DNA of 64,000 bases from DASPSR01 sp035516175. Its GTDB lineage: Bacteria > Nitrospirota > UBA9217. The DNA lies in NCBI GenBank assembly GCA_035516175.1, contig DATJAO010000008.1, positions 1-64,000 on the forward strand, in the 5' to 3' direction. A program made the translations under genes and the position numbers. Under the pieces are notes generated by a model, which made no database searches, was not told the origin of the DNA, and saw only the letters and a list, made by a program, of their open reading frames with translations. Positions 43,907 to 53,600 of the stretch are shown here, in pieces (within the stretch, counting starts at the first letter, position 1; each line of letters starts with the position of its first letter).

Positions 43907-44920
43907 TCAGGGCCTCTTTGCGGCGCTCATCTCTTCGGTGAGAAGGACCTCCACCGATGCCTTCTCGCGCAGGGTCTTTGCGTACAGATCGGCATCCTGT
44001 TTTGCTTTTTCCTGGACCAAATGCTGACGGAGCTGTTCCTTGACGACGTCATAGGCCAGGATGGTCTCCGGCTTTCGGTCCACCATCTTGAACAGGTGGA
44101 ACCCGTAACTTGTCTCGATGATATCACTTGTTTCCCCCGCTTTCAGTTTGAAGACGGCGTTCTCGAGCTGCGCATCCAGTTGCCCCCTCCTGATATATCC
44201 CAGGTCGCCGCCGTTCTTGCTGGTCGGGCCGTCGGACTGCTCCCGTGCCAGAGCCGCAAAATCCTGGCCTTTCTTCAGGTTCTTCAGGATCTGTTCGGCC
44301 TTTCTTCGCGCTTCCTGTTTCCGGACATCATCCCATTTGGGATCGGACTGGACCAGGATATGGCTGACCCGTGCCTGCAGCGGCTGCTTGAAGAGGCCAA
44401 GGTGGCTTTCGTAATAGCTGACCATCTCGGCGTCGGTCACAGTGACCTTAGCGACGAATTGTCGATCCACATACTGCTGCAGGGAGCTGTTCCTCTCCAG
44501 TTGCGACCGCAGCGCTTCCTCGGTCATGTTTCTCCGGCTCAGCTCATTCTTAAATTCAGCCTCGGTCGGGAACTGCTGTTTGAGCACCGAGATCTCTCTG
44601 GTGACAGCACTCTCATCAGGCTTGATCCCTGCTTTGCGGCTATCCTGGTAAAGGAGCTCCCGCCGGATCATGCTTTCCAGCACTTCCGTCCGGATTGACG
44701 TGACCTGGTTGCAGGTGAGCGGTCGTCCGGTACCCAGAAAGGTCTTCTGAATCAGGAAGACTTCCCCATCAAATTCCTTCCGCTCGATGGGAATGCCATT
44801 CACAAGGGCGACTCGATCCGCGTTCGATTCCGCCTTCTTGGCTTCTCCCCAAACGGGCGAGGTCATGGTCATTCCTATGGCAAAGAGCACTGCGATCCGA
44901 AAACTGATAATCTTGGTCAT
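43907..44920 (-). CDS. Periplasmic parvulin-type peptidyl-prolyl isomerase (PrsA/SurA-like)
   Basis: The 337-residue protein has a signal peptide of about 25 residues (TSPVWG-EAKK). A SurA-N-like helical domain (about 40-170) contains VNGIPIERKEF and VLESMIRRELLYQD. A rotamase domain (about 180-285) contains ARVSHILVQSD, FAALAREQSDGPTSKNGGDLGYIRRGQLD and GETSDIIETSYGFHLFKM, and a C-terminal helix follows. It folds secreted or outer-membrane proteins. In this operon, likely clients are the TpsA/TpsB proteins and the porin. The ATG is preceded by GGAGG 9 bases upstream. Confidence 0.88.
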   Translation of the reverse strand: MTKIISFRIAVLFAIGMTMTSPVWGEAKKAESNADRVALVNGIPIERKEFDGEVFLIQKTFLGTGRPLTCNQVTSIRTEVLESMIRRELLYQDSRKAGIKPDESAVTREISVLKQQFPTEAEFKNELSRRNMTEEALRSQLERNSSLQQYVDRQFVAKVTVTDAEMVSYYESHLGLFKQPLQARVSHILVQSDPKWDDVRKQEARRKAEQILKNLKKGQDFAALAREQSDGPTSKNGGDLGYIRRGQLDAQLENAVFKLKAGETSDIIETSYGFHLFKMVDRKPETILAYDVVKEQLRQHLVQEKAKQDADLYAKTLREKASVEVLLTEEMSAAKRP

Positions 44921-44935
44921 GTTAAGGTGCCTCCA

Positions 44936-45604
44936 TCATTTTTGAGTAATCTTCTTCTGGTCGATCTCTTCCTGGTACTGGCTTGTCAGTTGCTCAAGTT
45001 CCACCTTCCGTACCTGCGTTAACGGCTCCTTCTCGAGGAGTACCGCGCCAAGACCCTTGTCCTTGTATTTTTTGACGAGTTCCTCGGCGATTTGGGCAAG
45101 CTCGGCATTGTTCGAGGAGCAGGTGCTGAGATCTCTAGTCGTCCTTTTCAGGTCCGCCTGAAAGGCCTGCTTCTCACTAGCAGTCTTTTTCAATTCACGG
45201 TCCAGGTCCTTGCCGTTCCTAAGCGCTTCCTGAAGCTCCTGCTTTGTTTTGGCCGTCGTTTCATCGGCTGCTTTGATCCTCATGTCCAGTTTCTGCACCT
45301 GCACGGTGAGCGTTCTTACCCGGCCGCTCAGGGTTCCTGTTTTCTTCTGCTCGTTCATCAGCGAATCCTGCAGTTTATTCGCATCATCCCGGCATTTCTG
45401 CTCGAGCGTAATGGTGGCCTCGGCCTTTTCCTCGGACATCTTCTTCTGGATAAATGCTATCTTCTTGTCCTTCTCCTTGATCTTGTCCTGGCAGATCTTT
45501 TGTTCCTTATTCACCTGCATCTGTCCGACACCCAGTCCTATGAGCAGCCCAGCCGCCATGGCGACCGCTGGAAGGATCAACTTTTGTATCGCTGATATTT
45601 TCAT
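44936..45604 (-). CDS. Membrane-anchored coiled-coil protein of unknown function
   Basis: The protein of about 222 residues has one N-terminal membrane helix (LILPAVAMAAGLLIGLGVG, about 8-26). A long charged coiled-coil (about 30-165) rich in KEKDKKIAFIQKK and QELQEALRNGKDLDRELKK follows. A conserved-looking tail CSSNNAELAQIAEELVKKYKDKG...EPLTQVRKVELEQL closes it (about 160-205). It may brace periplasmic parts of the Ton or secretion machinery; this is inferred only from position between the porin and isomerase genes. I have no family name. GGGGGA precedes the ATG at 45604; a frame start at 45631 is rejected. Confidence 0.75.
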   Translation of the reverse strand: MKISAIQKLILPAVAMAAGLLIGLGVGQMQVNKEQKICQDKIKEKDKKIAFIQKKMSEEKAEATITLEQKCRDDANKLQDSLMNEQKKTGTLSGRVRTLTVQVQKLDMRIKAADETTAKTKQELQEALRNGKDLDRELKKTASEKQAFQADLKRTTRDLSTCSSNNAELAQIAEELVKKYKDKGLGAVLLEKEPLTQVRKVELEQLTSQYQEEIDQKKITQK

Positions 45605-45667
45605 GTTTCCCCCAGTGTCATTCGAGATCAACGAGATCCCCGGAACCAGGAATGTATTTTGAAAACG

Positions 45668-47407
45668 TTAGAATCGCGCGTTGACGTCCACTTGCAACAC
45701 GTCAATTGCCAGCGGCGGTCCGCTGATCTCGTTCGCAGTCAGCCATCGAGCCCTAAGCCAATAATTCTTTGCCAGACCGAGATCTGCACCCAGGATCCAT
45801 CCCTTTGCATTGGTTCCGCCAAGATGAAAGTCGGGATCCGTAAATGCATCTACAACAGCGTCGGCACCCAAGCGCTTATACGAGGCATACATTCTCCACT
45901 GCTTTTTTTCCTGGATGGTCGGATAGCCCACGGTGATCCCGAACTGCTCGCCTATGACGTCCTTCACTGTGTTAGGGTTCCCTGTCCGCTCAATGACATC
46001 GTTCAAGATGAAGCCGATATTCTTAACATAATCCCCGTTGAACACAACATGAACAGGATCCCAGAACCCGATATCGAGGATCCCAGTCAAGTTCACCTCC
46101 TCGTATTCCGGAGCCAAAGCAAGCACAGTAACGTTCGGATCAGAGCTGATATTGAAGAGCGTGTTGCCCTTTTGTTGGAACAAAGGTGCCGTCCAGTTCG
46201 TATCACCAGGGTTGGACGGAGAATTCGGAATACCCGTGATGTTCTTGTAGTCGTAGTAGGCCGCGCCGATCTTCACGGAGACGCCCTTCTTGTCCGTGCT
46301 TTCAAGGCCCGTTTGCCCTCCCAAGAGCCACTTGTTATGCGCACTGAAGTCATATTGCTGCAGGGGGAATGCTCCGGCGGTCAAAAAGGGAGCCCAGGAT
46401 TCCGTCGCCGTGTTCTTCACTTTCACGACCAACCCTTCGAAGTTCAGATCTGGGGCCCATACCAGATCGGAAGACAGCCATGGATTGGGCATGCGACCTC
46501 CGTACAGAGTGAGGGCCTTCCAAGGTTGCCACTTGATATAGGCAAGATCGAACACGACACTGCCCTTATTCATGTAATTGCCCATGGTGTTGTTTTCCGA
46601 CACAGGGTTCGACGTGGTCCCCGTGGACAATCGAATGACCACTTCCACATGATCATCCACTTGTGCCTCTGCCCCAAAACGCACCCTGTACTTGAAACGG
46701 GACGTGTTGTTCTGCGTATTCATGAGCTGAGTCGGGTTGGAAGGCGATGCCAGCAGGGCGTTGTTCGAATCAAAACGGTCAGCTTCATACCGCAGCCGGA
46801 TGTCGCCGCCGAAACGGAGCCGCTTGTCCTTTTCCTTCAAGGCCCAGTTCACTTTCCAAATCTCCCGGTACAGTTCATCCATGACATCCTGTCTCACTTC
46901 CTCCTCAACCTTCTTGCGGACATCCTCAGTCACTTGAGCGGTTATCTGCTCAATTAACTCTCTCTCATGGGCCTTCTGGGCAGCGTGTGCCTCCTCAGTG
47001 TCGGTAGTCCCTGTCCGTTTGGTGCTCAGTACTGAAGACTGAACAGGCGCGGATGTGACTACCTCGGGCTGATGTGCCTCCTGAGCTGCGGCCGTCCCCT
47101 TCCCTCCGGTGTTCGGGGCCGCCGCCTGCGAGGGAGATGGTGCAGCCTTATCAGGTTTCTTCGCAGCCGTCTCCTTCGCCCGATCGACGGGTTCTGTTCG
47201 TGACTGCAGGGGCGTCATGGCAACGTCGCTCTGGGACGGCGTGCTCTCGTGCCTGATCGTCACCGGCTTGGGACGTGCGCAGCCGATAGTTACAAGCAGC
47301 AAGAGTGCCGCAATGCCGCAGGTGATATGTTTTCCCATCCCCGCCAGGAATGTTGATACCAGAAGCCGAGCAATCTCTCTCATATATGTATTCCGGATTC
47401 CTCTCAT
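45668..47407 (-). CDS. Putative porin with lipoprotein-like leader
   Basis: The 579-residue secreted protein has, near residue 42, a lipobox-like ATIGC region (LLLLVTIGCARPKP). A Pro/Ala/Thr-rich linker and a short coiled-coil (ELIEQITAQVTEDVRKKVEEEVRQ, about 138-165) follow. The rest is a beta-barrel of the putative-porin family: FGGDIRLRYEADRFDSN, FKYRVRFGAEAQVDDHVEVVIRLSTG, ALTLYGGRMPNPW, ending ...VDVNARF with the C-terminal Phe typical of BamA clients. It may take up, or let pass, a substrate for the Ton complex in front of it. The start is ambiguous: 47407, 47383 or 47338 are all in frame, and the last places the signal sequence at the N-terminus. Confidence 0.8.
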   Translation of the reverse strand: MRGIRNTYMREIARLLVSTFLAGMGKHITCGIAALLLLVTIGCARPKPVTIRHESTPSQSDVAMTPLQSRTEPVDRAKETAAKKPDKAAPSPSQAAAPNTGGKGTAAAQEAHQPEVVTSAPVQSSVLSTKRTGTTDTEEAHAAQKAHERELIEQITAQVTEDVRKKVEEEVRQDVMDELYREIWKVNWALKEKDKRLRFGGDIRLRYEADRFDSNNALLASPSNPTQLMNTQNNTSRFKYRVRFGAEAQVDDHVEVVIRLSTGTTSNPVSENNTMGNYMNKGSVVFDLAYIKWQPWKALTLYGGRMPNPWLSSDLVWAPDLNFEGLVVKVKNTATESWAPFLTAGAFPLQQYDFSAHNKWLLGGQTGLESTDKKGVSVKIGAAYYDYKNITGIPNSPSNPGDTNWTAPLFQQKGNTLFNISSDPNVTVLALAPEYEEVNLTGILDIGFWDPVHVVFNGDYVKNIGFILNDVIERTGNPNTVKDVIGEQFGITVGYPTIQEKKQWRMYASYKRLGADAVVDAFTDPDFHLGGTNAKGWILGADLGLAKNYWLRARWLTANEISGPPLAIDVLQVDVNARF

Positions 47408-47527
47408 ATGATTGTGTGTGAACCGTTCATTACAATAACGGCAGTTGTTTATTTTTCTTCCGTCATTATCCGCATTGCTTCGATTCTATCCATCTCAAGA
47501 CGCTCTTCTGGTTCCCTGCCGGCTGCA

Positions 47528-48220
47528 TCAGCCCTGAGACGTGATCCTGATGTTCATCGTCCGCGGCATGCCCTCGGGCGGCGGCTCGCTGATCCGGAGA
47601 GAACGGAGAGAATCGATAATTGCCTCATCCATTCGGGTGTTTCCTGACGAACCGATGATCCGGTAATCAATGACCTTGCCTTCCATGTCAACGCTCACCC
47701 TGACGACGGCCTGAAGCTTGCCCTTGGGGATCCCGCCTTCCTCATCCAGGTGCTTCATGACCTTCTTCCTGAGTTCCGTCGTCACGATCTGGGTATATCC
47801 GGTGAACTTTGACAGGAGAGAGAGACTCCCGGCCCCCGATCCACCGGCAAGAAGGCTTCTGCCCCCCTTCTTCCCGACAAGGCCGAAGTTATCGCTTCCT
47901 GCTCCGCCCTCGGCATCAACACCCAGACTGTCTCCCGCCGGCGTGTTGTCCGGGTTTTCGTTCTGGGGGGTCTGCGCCTCGTTCATTTCCGGATTGATGA
48001 TTTCTTCTTTCTTCGGAATCTCTTTGACCTCCTCGGGTTCGGGAGGCTTTTCCTTGATCACCGGCGGCTTGAGCAGCGTGATAGTGGCTATCGTGTCCTT
48101 CTTTCGCGGTTCGCCCCCGGACATGAACGTTTTGACGATATACACGCCCGCGCCAACCAGAAGGACAAACACGGCGATGAGGATCCATGAAATCGATTGT
48201 TTTTCTTCATCGTCGGACAT
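47528..48220 (-). CDS. TonB-family energy transducer
   Basis: The roughly 230-residue inner-membrane protein couples ExbBD proton flow to the outer membrane. It has an N-terminal membrane helix (ISWILIAVFVLLVGAGVYIV, about 9-28) and a Pro/Glu/Lys-rich periplasmic spacer (about 45-80). A Gly-rich stretch and a TonB_C domain follow, containing RVSVDMEGKVIDYRIIGSSGNTRMDEAIIDSLRSLRI and ending MPRTMNIRI (about 165-227). The ATG at 48220 is preferred over a GTG at 48238. It is separated from exbD by a repeat-like AT-rich block. Confidence 0.88.
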   Translation of the reverse strand: MSDDEEKQSISWILIAVFVLLVGAGVYIVKTFMSGGEPRKKDTIATITLLKPPVIKEKPPEPEEVKEIPKKEEIINPEMNEAQTPQNENPDNTPAGDSLGVDAEGGAGSDNFGLVGKKGGRSLLAGGSGAGSLSLLSKFTGYTQIVTTELRKKVMKHLDEEGGIPKGKLQAVVRVSVDMEGKVIDYRIIGSSGNTRMDEAIIDSLRSLRISEPPPEGMPRTMNIRITSQG

Positions 48221-48231
48221 GTTTCGTATCC

Positions 48232-48405
48232 AAATCACAAACTACAAATTAGGAAAAAGGCAAGCACCAAACTGTAAATATCAAATAAATTCCAATAGAC
48301 ACAGGCCAGATTTTTGGTCGTTTGGTCATTAAAATTTAGAGCTTATTTGTGATTTGGTGCTTATTACTTGGAATTTCTTTGTTATTTGCCTGCTTATCTT
48401 ATCTC
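48232..48405. repeat. AT-rich imperfect palindromic interspersed repeat
   Basis: The left arm (about 48232-48300; AATCACAAACTACAAATTAGG ... AAGCACCAAAC ... AATTCCAA) and the right arm (about 48345-48405; TTGTGATTTGGTGCTTATTACTTGGAATTTC) are imperfect inverted copies around TTTGGTCGTTTGGTC. It resembles a recurring low-complexity palindromic element of some deltaproteobacterial genomes. It lies exactly between exbD and tonB and is non-coding. Confidence 0.55.
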
Positions 48406-48410
48406 CTGTT

Positions 48411-48827
48411 TCACTTCACCAGCTTCTGAGTCACCAGTCCGAGCTGAGTGATCTCAAGGCGTTGCAGGAGGTCCAGCACGTTGATGACGCTCTCGTAGGA
48501 GATCTTCCTATCGCCCCGGATGACTACCGGAAAATTGGGGTCCGCGCCTTTGTACTGACGGAGCCTTATCTCCAGTTCTCCCAGGGTCACGGGAAAACTA
48601 TCAAGATAGATCGTCCCGTCCCCGGTGATGGTGATTGCCCTGGTTGTGGATTTGACCTTGCTCGCGGCAGCGCTCGCTTTGGGAAGGTTGACACTGATCC
48701 CCTGCACGGACGCCGTCACGACGATCATGAACACCAGCAGGAGATTCCAGGCTAGGTCCAGCATGGGGACCACATTGATCTGGTCGTATATTTCATGGTC
48801 ATCATAGGGGTTTTTCCCGCGACGCAT
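48411..48827 (-). CDS. exbD: ExbD/TolR-family proton-channel subunit
   Basis: The 138-residue protein has one N-terminal membrane helix with the family Asp (QINVVPMLDLAWNLLLVFMIV; Asp at about 24) and a periplasmic domain (about 50-138) ending LDLLQRLEITQLGLVTQ. It forms the proton-driven motor with the ExbB gene upstream; the two genes are 1 base apart (TAA-G-ATG). I put the start at 48827 because GGGGA precedes it; an earlier start would run into the ExbB gene. Confidence 0.92.
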   Translation of the reverse strand: MRRGKNPYDDHEIYDQINVVPMLDLAWNLLLVFMIVVTASVQGISVNLPKASAAASKVKSTTRAITITGDGTIYLDSFPVTLGELEIRLRQYKGADPNFPVVIRGDRKISYESVINVLDLLQRLEITQLGLVTQKLVK

Positions 48828-48828
48828 C

Positions 48829-50658
48829 TTATTTTTCCCCTTCCAGCTTGAGGATGAATCTCTCGATAAAGACATTCACATCGGCGTTCATGTCCTTGAT
48901 ACGGCTCGTGATGTAGCTGCTGGCAAACAATGAAGGGATCGCGACCAGGAGCCCAGCCAGCGTGCAGGAGAGGGCCGAGGCGACGCCCGGCGCTATGGCG
49001 GCCAGATTCGCTTCACCGCTCTCGGCCAGTCCGGCAAAAGTGTTCATGACGCCCCAGACCGTCCCGAGTAGCCCCAGGAACGGTCCGCCGGCGACGCTCA
49101 TGTTCATAACGACCATGCCCGCGGACAGCTTTCTGCTTTCATACATGGCTTCTATTTCGACAGCCGCCTTGAAACCGTTCATGGCTTTCTCGGACAATCC
49201 TTTTCCTGCCTCGAAGGCTTCTCCCTTTTTACCGATATGAATCTTCAGTTCTTCGCATCCGGCCCGGTAGACCCGGTAGAGAGGCGATCCATGGAAGTCG
49301 TGCTCTTTTTCAACCAAGGAAAATGGATGCTCCTGATCGTGGAAGGACTGGGTAAAAGTCTGATTGACCTTTTTGGCACGGTTCAGCTTCGCGATCTTCT
49401 CCCGGAATATATACACTGACGAGAAGCCCATGATCACCAGCACCCCGATGATCAGCCAGCCATCGAGGGTAATGGTCCTTATGATGACCCTCATCAGATG
49501 GATGGTGAGGGATTCGCCGCTACCGCTGCCCGATTCCTCCTCCAGATAGGACGTCAACATGCCGTCCTGTCCCTGGCTCTGGAATGCGGCCTTGATCCAG
49601 CCAGCGGTCCTGACGTTGTTCGACAACTGGATTTCATCAAGGTCTCCGATGAATGCATTGCCTCCTTTCGCCGCTCCGCCGATGACGATGTCCGCAGAGG
49701 GCGCCGGGATAGCCCTGTTCAATGTGCTCGTAGAGGCTTCCTGGCCGTCCAGATACAGGGTGACCCGTTTTTCCGGGTCCACTACCACGGCGAGCTGCTG
49801 CCAGCGATTCGGGGTCAAAGCCGCTGTTTTCGGCGTTTCTGTCACCGGTCCTTTACCGTACCCCAGGCTGCAGTATGCATTCCCGTCGTCGATGCCGATC
49901 ACGATTGACTGGATCCCGTCGTCCCAGGAGAACAGTTGAGCGCTGCCCGAGGGTTGGTTCAGACGGACCCAGGAGGAGAAGGTAAATCCCTTGGTAAAGT
50001 TGACCGACGGCGATCTGGCGATTGTCATTTGTCCGCCGGTAGTTACGCTGAACTGCGCACCGCTCCCCAGAACGGATGGGATCCCCAGTTTGCCCGTAAA
50101 ACCTGTTGCATGGTTGGCGTAAGCCGTCGCATCGCGCGGATTGCCATCCTTTTCCGCCAGGTGATACACGGCCACGTAGTTCAAATCGTATGTGCCGCCC
50201 GCGTCCTGGCCGTCCGGGGCGGCAGCATTGCCGTAATACATCCAGATCGAATCCTGGGCTGAGCCAGCGGAGATACGGGGGATCTTAACCCAGATCAGCG
50301 CCATCTCTTCTGCGGGATCGAACTTTTCGATGTGATATTTCAGAGGAGTCTTGTCGTCGCTGGTCACAAACCGGATGTCCGATCCGTCCGCCTTGGCATT
50401 GGAGAAACTGAAATTTCCCGTATTGAGACGAATGGGCACCGGCACATCGTTCAGGCTCTCATTGATGTCGGCGGCCTTCGCTGAGGTATCGAACTGTATC
50501 TTCTTACGCTGCTGCCACTTCCCGTCCCACCAGGCATGTGCGTTCGTCGCAACCAGCAGACTGATCATGACCATCGCACCCCCGGCAAGGATCATTCTGG
50601 TGATTGCATATCTCGATACAAATGTCGATCTCCTGTTCATAGACACGGTTGTTTTCAT
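48829..50658 (-). CDS. ExbB/MotA/TolQ proton-channel protein with DUF2341-LamG ectodomain
   Basis: This 609-residue mosaic has a signal sequence (about 1-43, NAHA-WWDGKW). A DUF2341 domain (about 44-140) contains WQQRKKIQFDTSAKA, VPVPIRLNTGNFSF and SIWMYYGNAAA. A LamG/concanavalin-like lectin domain (about 150-370) contains FTFSSWVRLNQPS, RVTLYLDGQEAS and GDLDEIQLSNNVRTAGWIKAAF. Two or three membrane helices (first at about 402) and the ExbB core follow (about 490-600: LSAGMVVMNMSVAGGPFLGLLGTVWGVMNTF). Ordinary ExbB is about 240 residues. The fusion would place a sugar-binding sensor outside the inner membrane on the motor stator. The start overlaps the tpsA stop (ATGA), within a purine-rich ribosome site. 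Confidence 0.92.
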   Translation of the reverse strand: MKTTVSMNRRSTFVSRYAITRMILAGGAMVMISLLVATNAHAWWDGKWQQRKKIQFDTSAKAADINESLNDVPVPIRLNTGNFSFSNAKADGSDIRFVTSDDKTPLKYHIEKFDPAEEMALIWVKIPRISAGSAQDSIWMYYGNAAAPDGQDAGGTYDLNYVAVYHLAEKDGNPRDATAYANHATGFTGKLGIPSVLGSGAQFSVTTGGQMTIARSPSVNFTKGFTFSSWVRLNQPSGSAQLFSWDDGIQSIVIGIDDGNAYCSLGYGKGPVTETPKTAALTPNRWQQLAVVVDPEKRVTLYLDGQEASTSTLNRAIPAPSADIVIGGAAKGGNAFIGDLDEIQLSNNVRTAGWIKAAFQSQGQDGMLTSYLEEESGSGSGESLTIHLMRVIIRTITLDGWLIIGVLVIMGFSSVYIFREKIAKLNRAKKVNQTFTQSFHDQEHPFSLVEKEHDFHGSPLYRVYRAGCEELKIHIGKKGEAFEAGKGLSEKAMNGFKAAVEIEAMYESRKLSAGMVVMNMSVAGGPFLGLLGTVWGVMNTFAGLAESGEANLAAIAPGVASALSCTLAGLLVAIPSLFASSYITSRIKDMNADVNVFIERFILKLEGEK

Positions 50659-53600
50659 TCCTCCTTCTTCTTGTCATCCTTATTGTTATCATCCTTATTG
50701 TTATCATCCTCTTCAACAAAATCGATCACTTTTACTTCCAGCCACTTCGCGATGATGTCCTCGACCATCTGCGACGCCTGCACCTTTGCCGCGGTCAATC
50801 CGGATGCATCCGCGGTCAGTTGGCTGGTCTGGGTTGCGCTTGTGGTGCCTGTGAGAGCCCCTAGCGAGGCGCTTCCCTCCGACGCCTGGGGCAAGCCAAC
50901 GGACCCCGCGGAAAAGTTTATGTTCGAGGCGTTGTTCACCTGAAGCGCAGCCAGGGTTATCTTTCCTCCCGCAATCCCCGCCTCGCCCGCATCGATGACC
51001 CCCGTGGGAGCAAAGAGATGGACGTTGCCCGGAATCGGTGCGTTCTCCCCGTAAGTCAATGCCCGGATGCCGCTGCCCACCGCGGGGGGAGTGAACACCT
51101 TCCTGTAAACGCCCGGCGCGCCCGGGACAGGGACGAGCTTCGGCGGAGAAGCACTGACTGCCGTTCTTGATCCTCTACCCGCGTTGATGCTTCCCTGGTC
51201 GCTCCAAACCGTTATGTCTCCGAAGGTAGCCTTGCCGCTTTGGATATCGTCGGCCGTAATACCGTTGTCGATCATGTCCTGCAGAGAAAAGAATGTCATA
51301 ACACGCGATTCCTGAACGTTGACGTCCTTGACCGTAAAAATATTGATCGCGCCGCCATTTGCGGTCGTAATGCCGCTCGTAGTATTTACTGCGGTTGCAC
51401 TAGGCAGAGCGGTCTTGCCGAGGTTCAAGTCGCCATTGGCGATGATGGAAATGTCGGACGCCGCGTTTGAGGTGGATATCTGCGATGAGGTCATGTTGAT
51501 GTCGCCGGGGCCGGACGGCTTTCCCAGGAGCGGTTCGATCGTATCCTGCCGGGTCGTTTGCAGCAACTGGTCTGCCTCATCCCGGCTGCCTTGCGCCATG
51601 AGTTTGGCGTATTGGTCGCCGGCATCTCGAATCGTCTTGAAGAAGGCCTCTATATCCGCCGACGACTGATCGAACCCGTATCCCGACAAAACAACAAGGC
51701 TGCTCCTGCCCGTAGCCCCTGTCGCCAATGCGGGATTATTACCATTACCGATCTCCTGAATTCCTCCTGAGAGCGAACCCAGATCTATGCTGCCGCCTGC
51801 CTGGATAAGGAAAGTGCCCGGCCCGCCCTGGATCAGACCGCCTTGTGCCGCTGAATCGGACGCCTTGACGTATTGCATAGAAATATCCCGTCCCGCCTGG
51901 ATCATGGAGATATCATCTGGGGCGATGTTCTGCCCCTCGTAGGTAATATTCGTGATGTCCCGGCCTGCCGTTACTTCGGCTTTCTTCGGCAACATGAGAT
52001 TCAGCCCCGTGATATCCCTGTCCGCATGTATCTCTATGGCTGTTGGGTCACCCGTATGCAGCGGCCCGTCCTCGGGAACCGACATGGATTGGTCTATTGG
52101 ATTGTAGATGCCGTGTCTGTTGACGACAGTACGTGATGCAATCCAACCACCTTTCTGGTCAGTGTCCCCGTAGACATAGAACAGTCCGTACCAGTTATTG
52201 GGCGCCATGTCCGATACGAGTATCCGCGCGGAGCGCTGGCCTCCACTGCCATTGTTAACCTGTCCTATCACATCGCCCCCGGCGTGCAGGATGAGGTTCC
52301 CATCGGAAGCCGAGGCGAGCGTAAAATCATTCAGGAGCAAAATGTCTCCCCCTGCAACAACATTCACATTCGCAGGCAGGACACGCTCGTAAATCTGGGA
52401 CGCAACCGGGTTCGCATAAAAGGGCGATCTGCCGGCAAGCGTTATATCAGTTCCCGCCTTCAGGCTTATTGTCGTCTCAGGTGTGTAGGATAAATACACA
52501 AAGTTCGATGCCCTGTACTGATCGATTTCATCGCTTGCCAGAGAGGGGTTCAGTATTGCGCCGATCTGCATCTCTCCCTGGGCGGTCACATTCATCTTGC
52601 TGTTAAAAAGCTCAATCTGCGCCCGGTCATTTTCTAAAGAGGCGGGATTATAAGCCCCAAAGTTTCCCTGAGCATGGATTTCCGCCCGCCCGGCCTCGTC
52701 AGTTGACCCATGATTCAGGAACCTGCCATTGATATCCCCGCCGGAATAGATCGTAAGGTCTCCTGCGCCAAATGTCCCTGCCTGGGCAAGGAAGTCGCCT
52801 CCGGTGCGGACGGAAAGGTTTCCACCGCCCATGGTTGACAGGCCGGCAGTACCATACAAGTAGTCAGCTGAAAAAAGCCCGTACGTGGAGGGATGTGAAT
52901 TAATAGTGACATCTATCGGTGAAAAATAATCCCAGGCACCGCCGTCTGCGGTAACCCACATCCCGGAGCTGTTCAGCTTGCCCGCGTTTCCGCCCACGCT
53001 CAGCGTGACATTTCCGCCGTTGTCGTACCTCCAGTAATAGGTACCATTGAGATCTGATTGTTGTATTGCGGTTTTGTTGAAAGGCTGTCCCGTTGCCGGG
53101 TCTATTGGCGTCGGATCCAGAGGACTCGTTCCCACGGCATCTGTGGATGTGAGCTGTCCTGTAGTGCGGATTGCGCCGGCACCGGGATTGTTGTAGTCAC
53201 CTCCGGCAAGGAGGTTCAGGTTCCGGCCCACGCTTATGTCGATGTCGCCCGTAGCTGTTTGAATAGCGCCGGCCACGCTGAGGTCACGCCCCACGTTTCC
53301 CCGAATCGACCCGCTGAAGGACGCCAGATTATAGTACATCGCGGGACTTATCATATAGTTGGGGTAAACGTAAGCAATCTGCGGTCCCGTTCCTATAAAC
53401 GTATCTCCACCTGAGGCAAAAAGAATAGGAGCGCTCTCGGTGTAAACCACTGTGTTATTAGCGATCGTCAGAGCCCCGGTGCCCATACTGTTCACTGCCA
53501 GGGGATCGGCGCTCGAGGTGTCAGCTCCCGCTGCCAGGTTGAAGCCCCAGGAATTTCGTCCCGAAGGCAGAGAGGTGACGGGGTTGTTCCCGGATGCCGC

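Noticed and set aside
50536..50943. Plus-strand frames at the end of the giant exoprotein gene
   Set aside because: They read the reverse of the DDNNK tail repeat and the ExbB leader; low complexity only.
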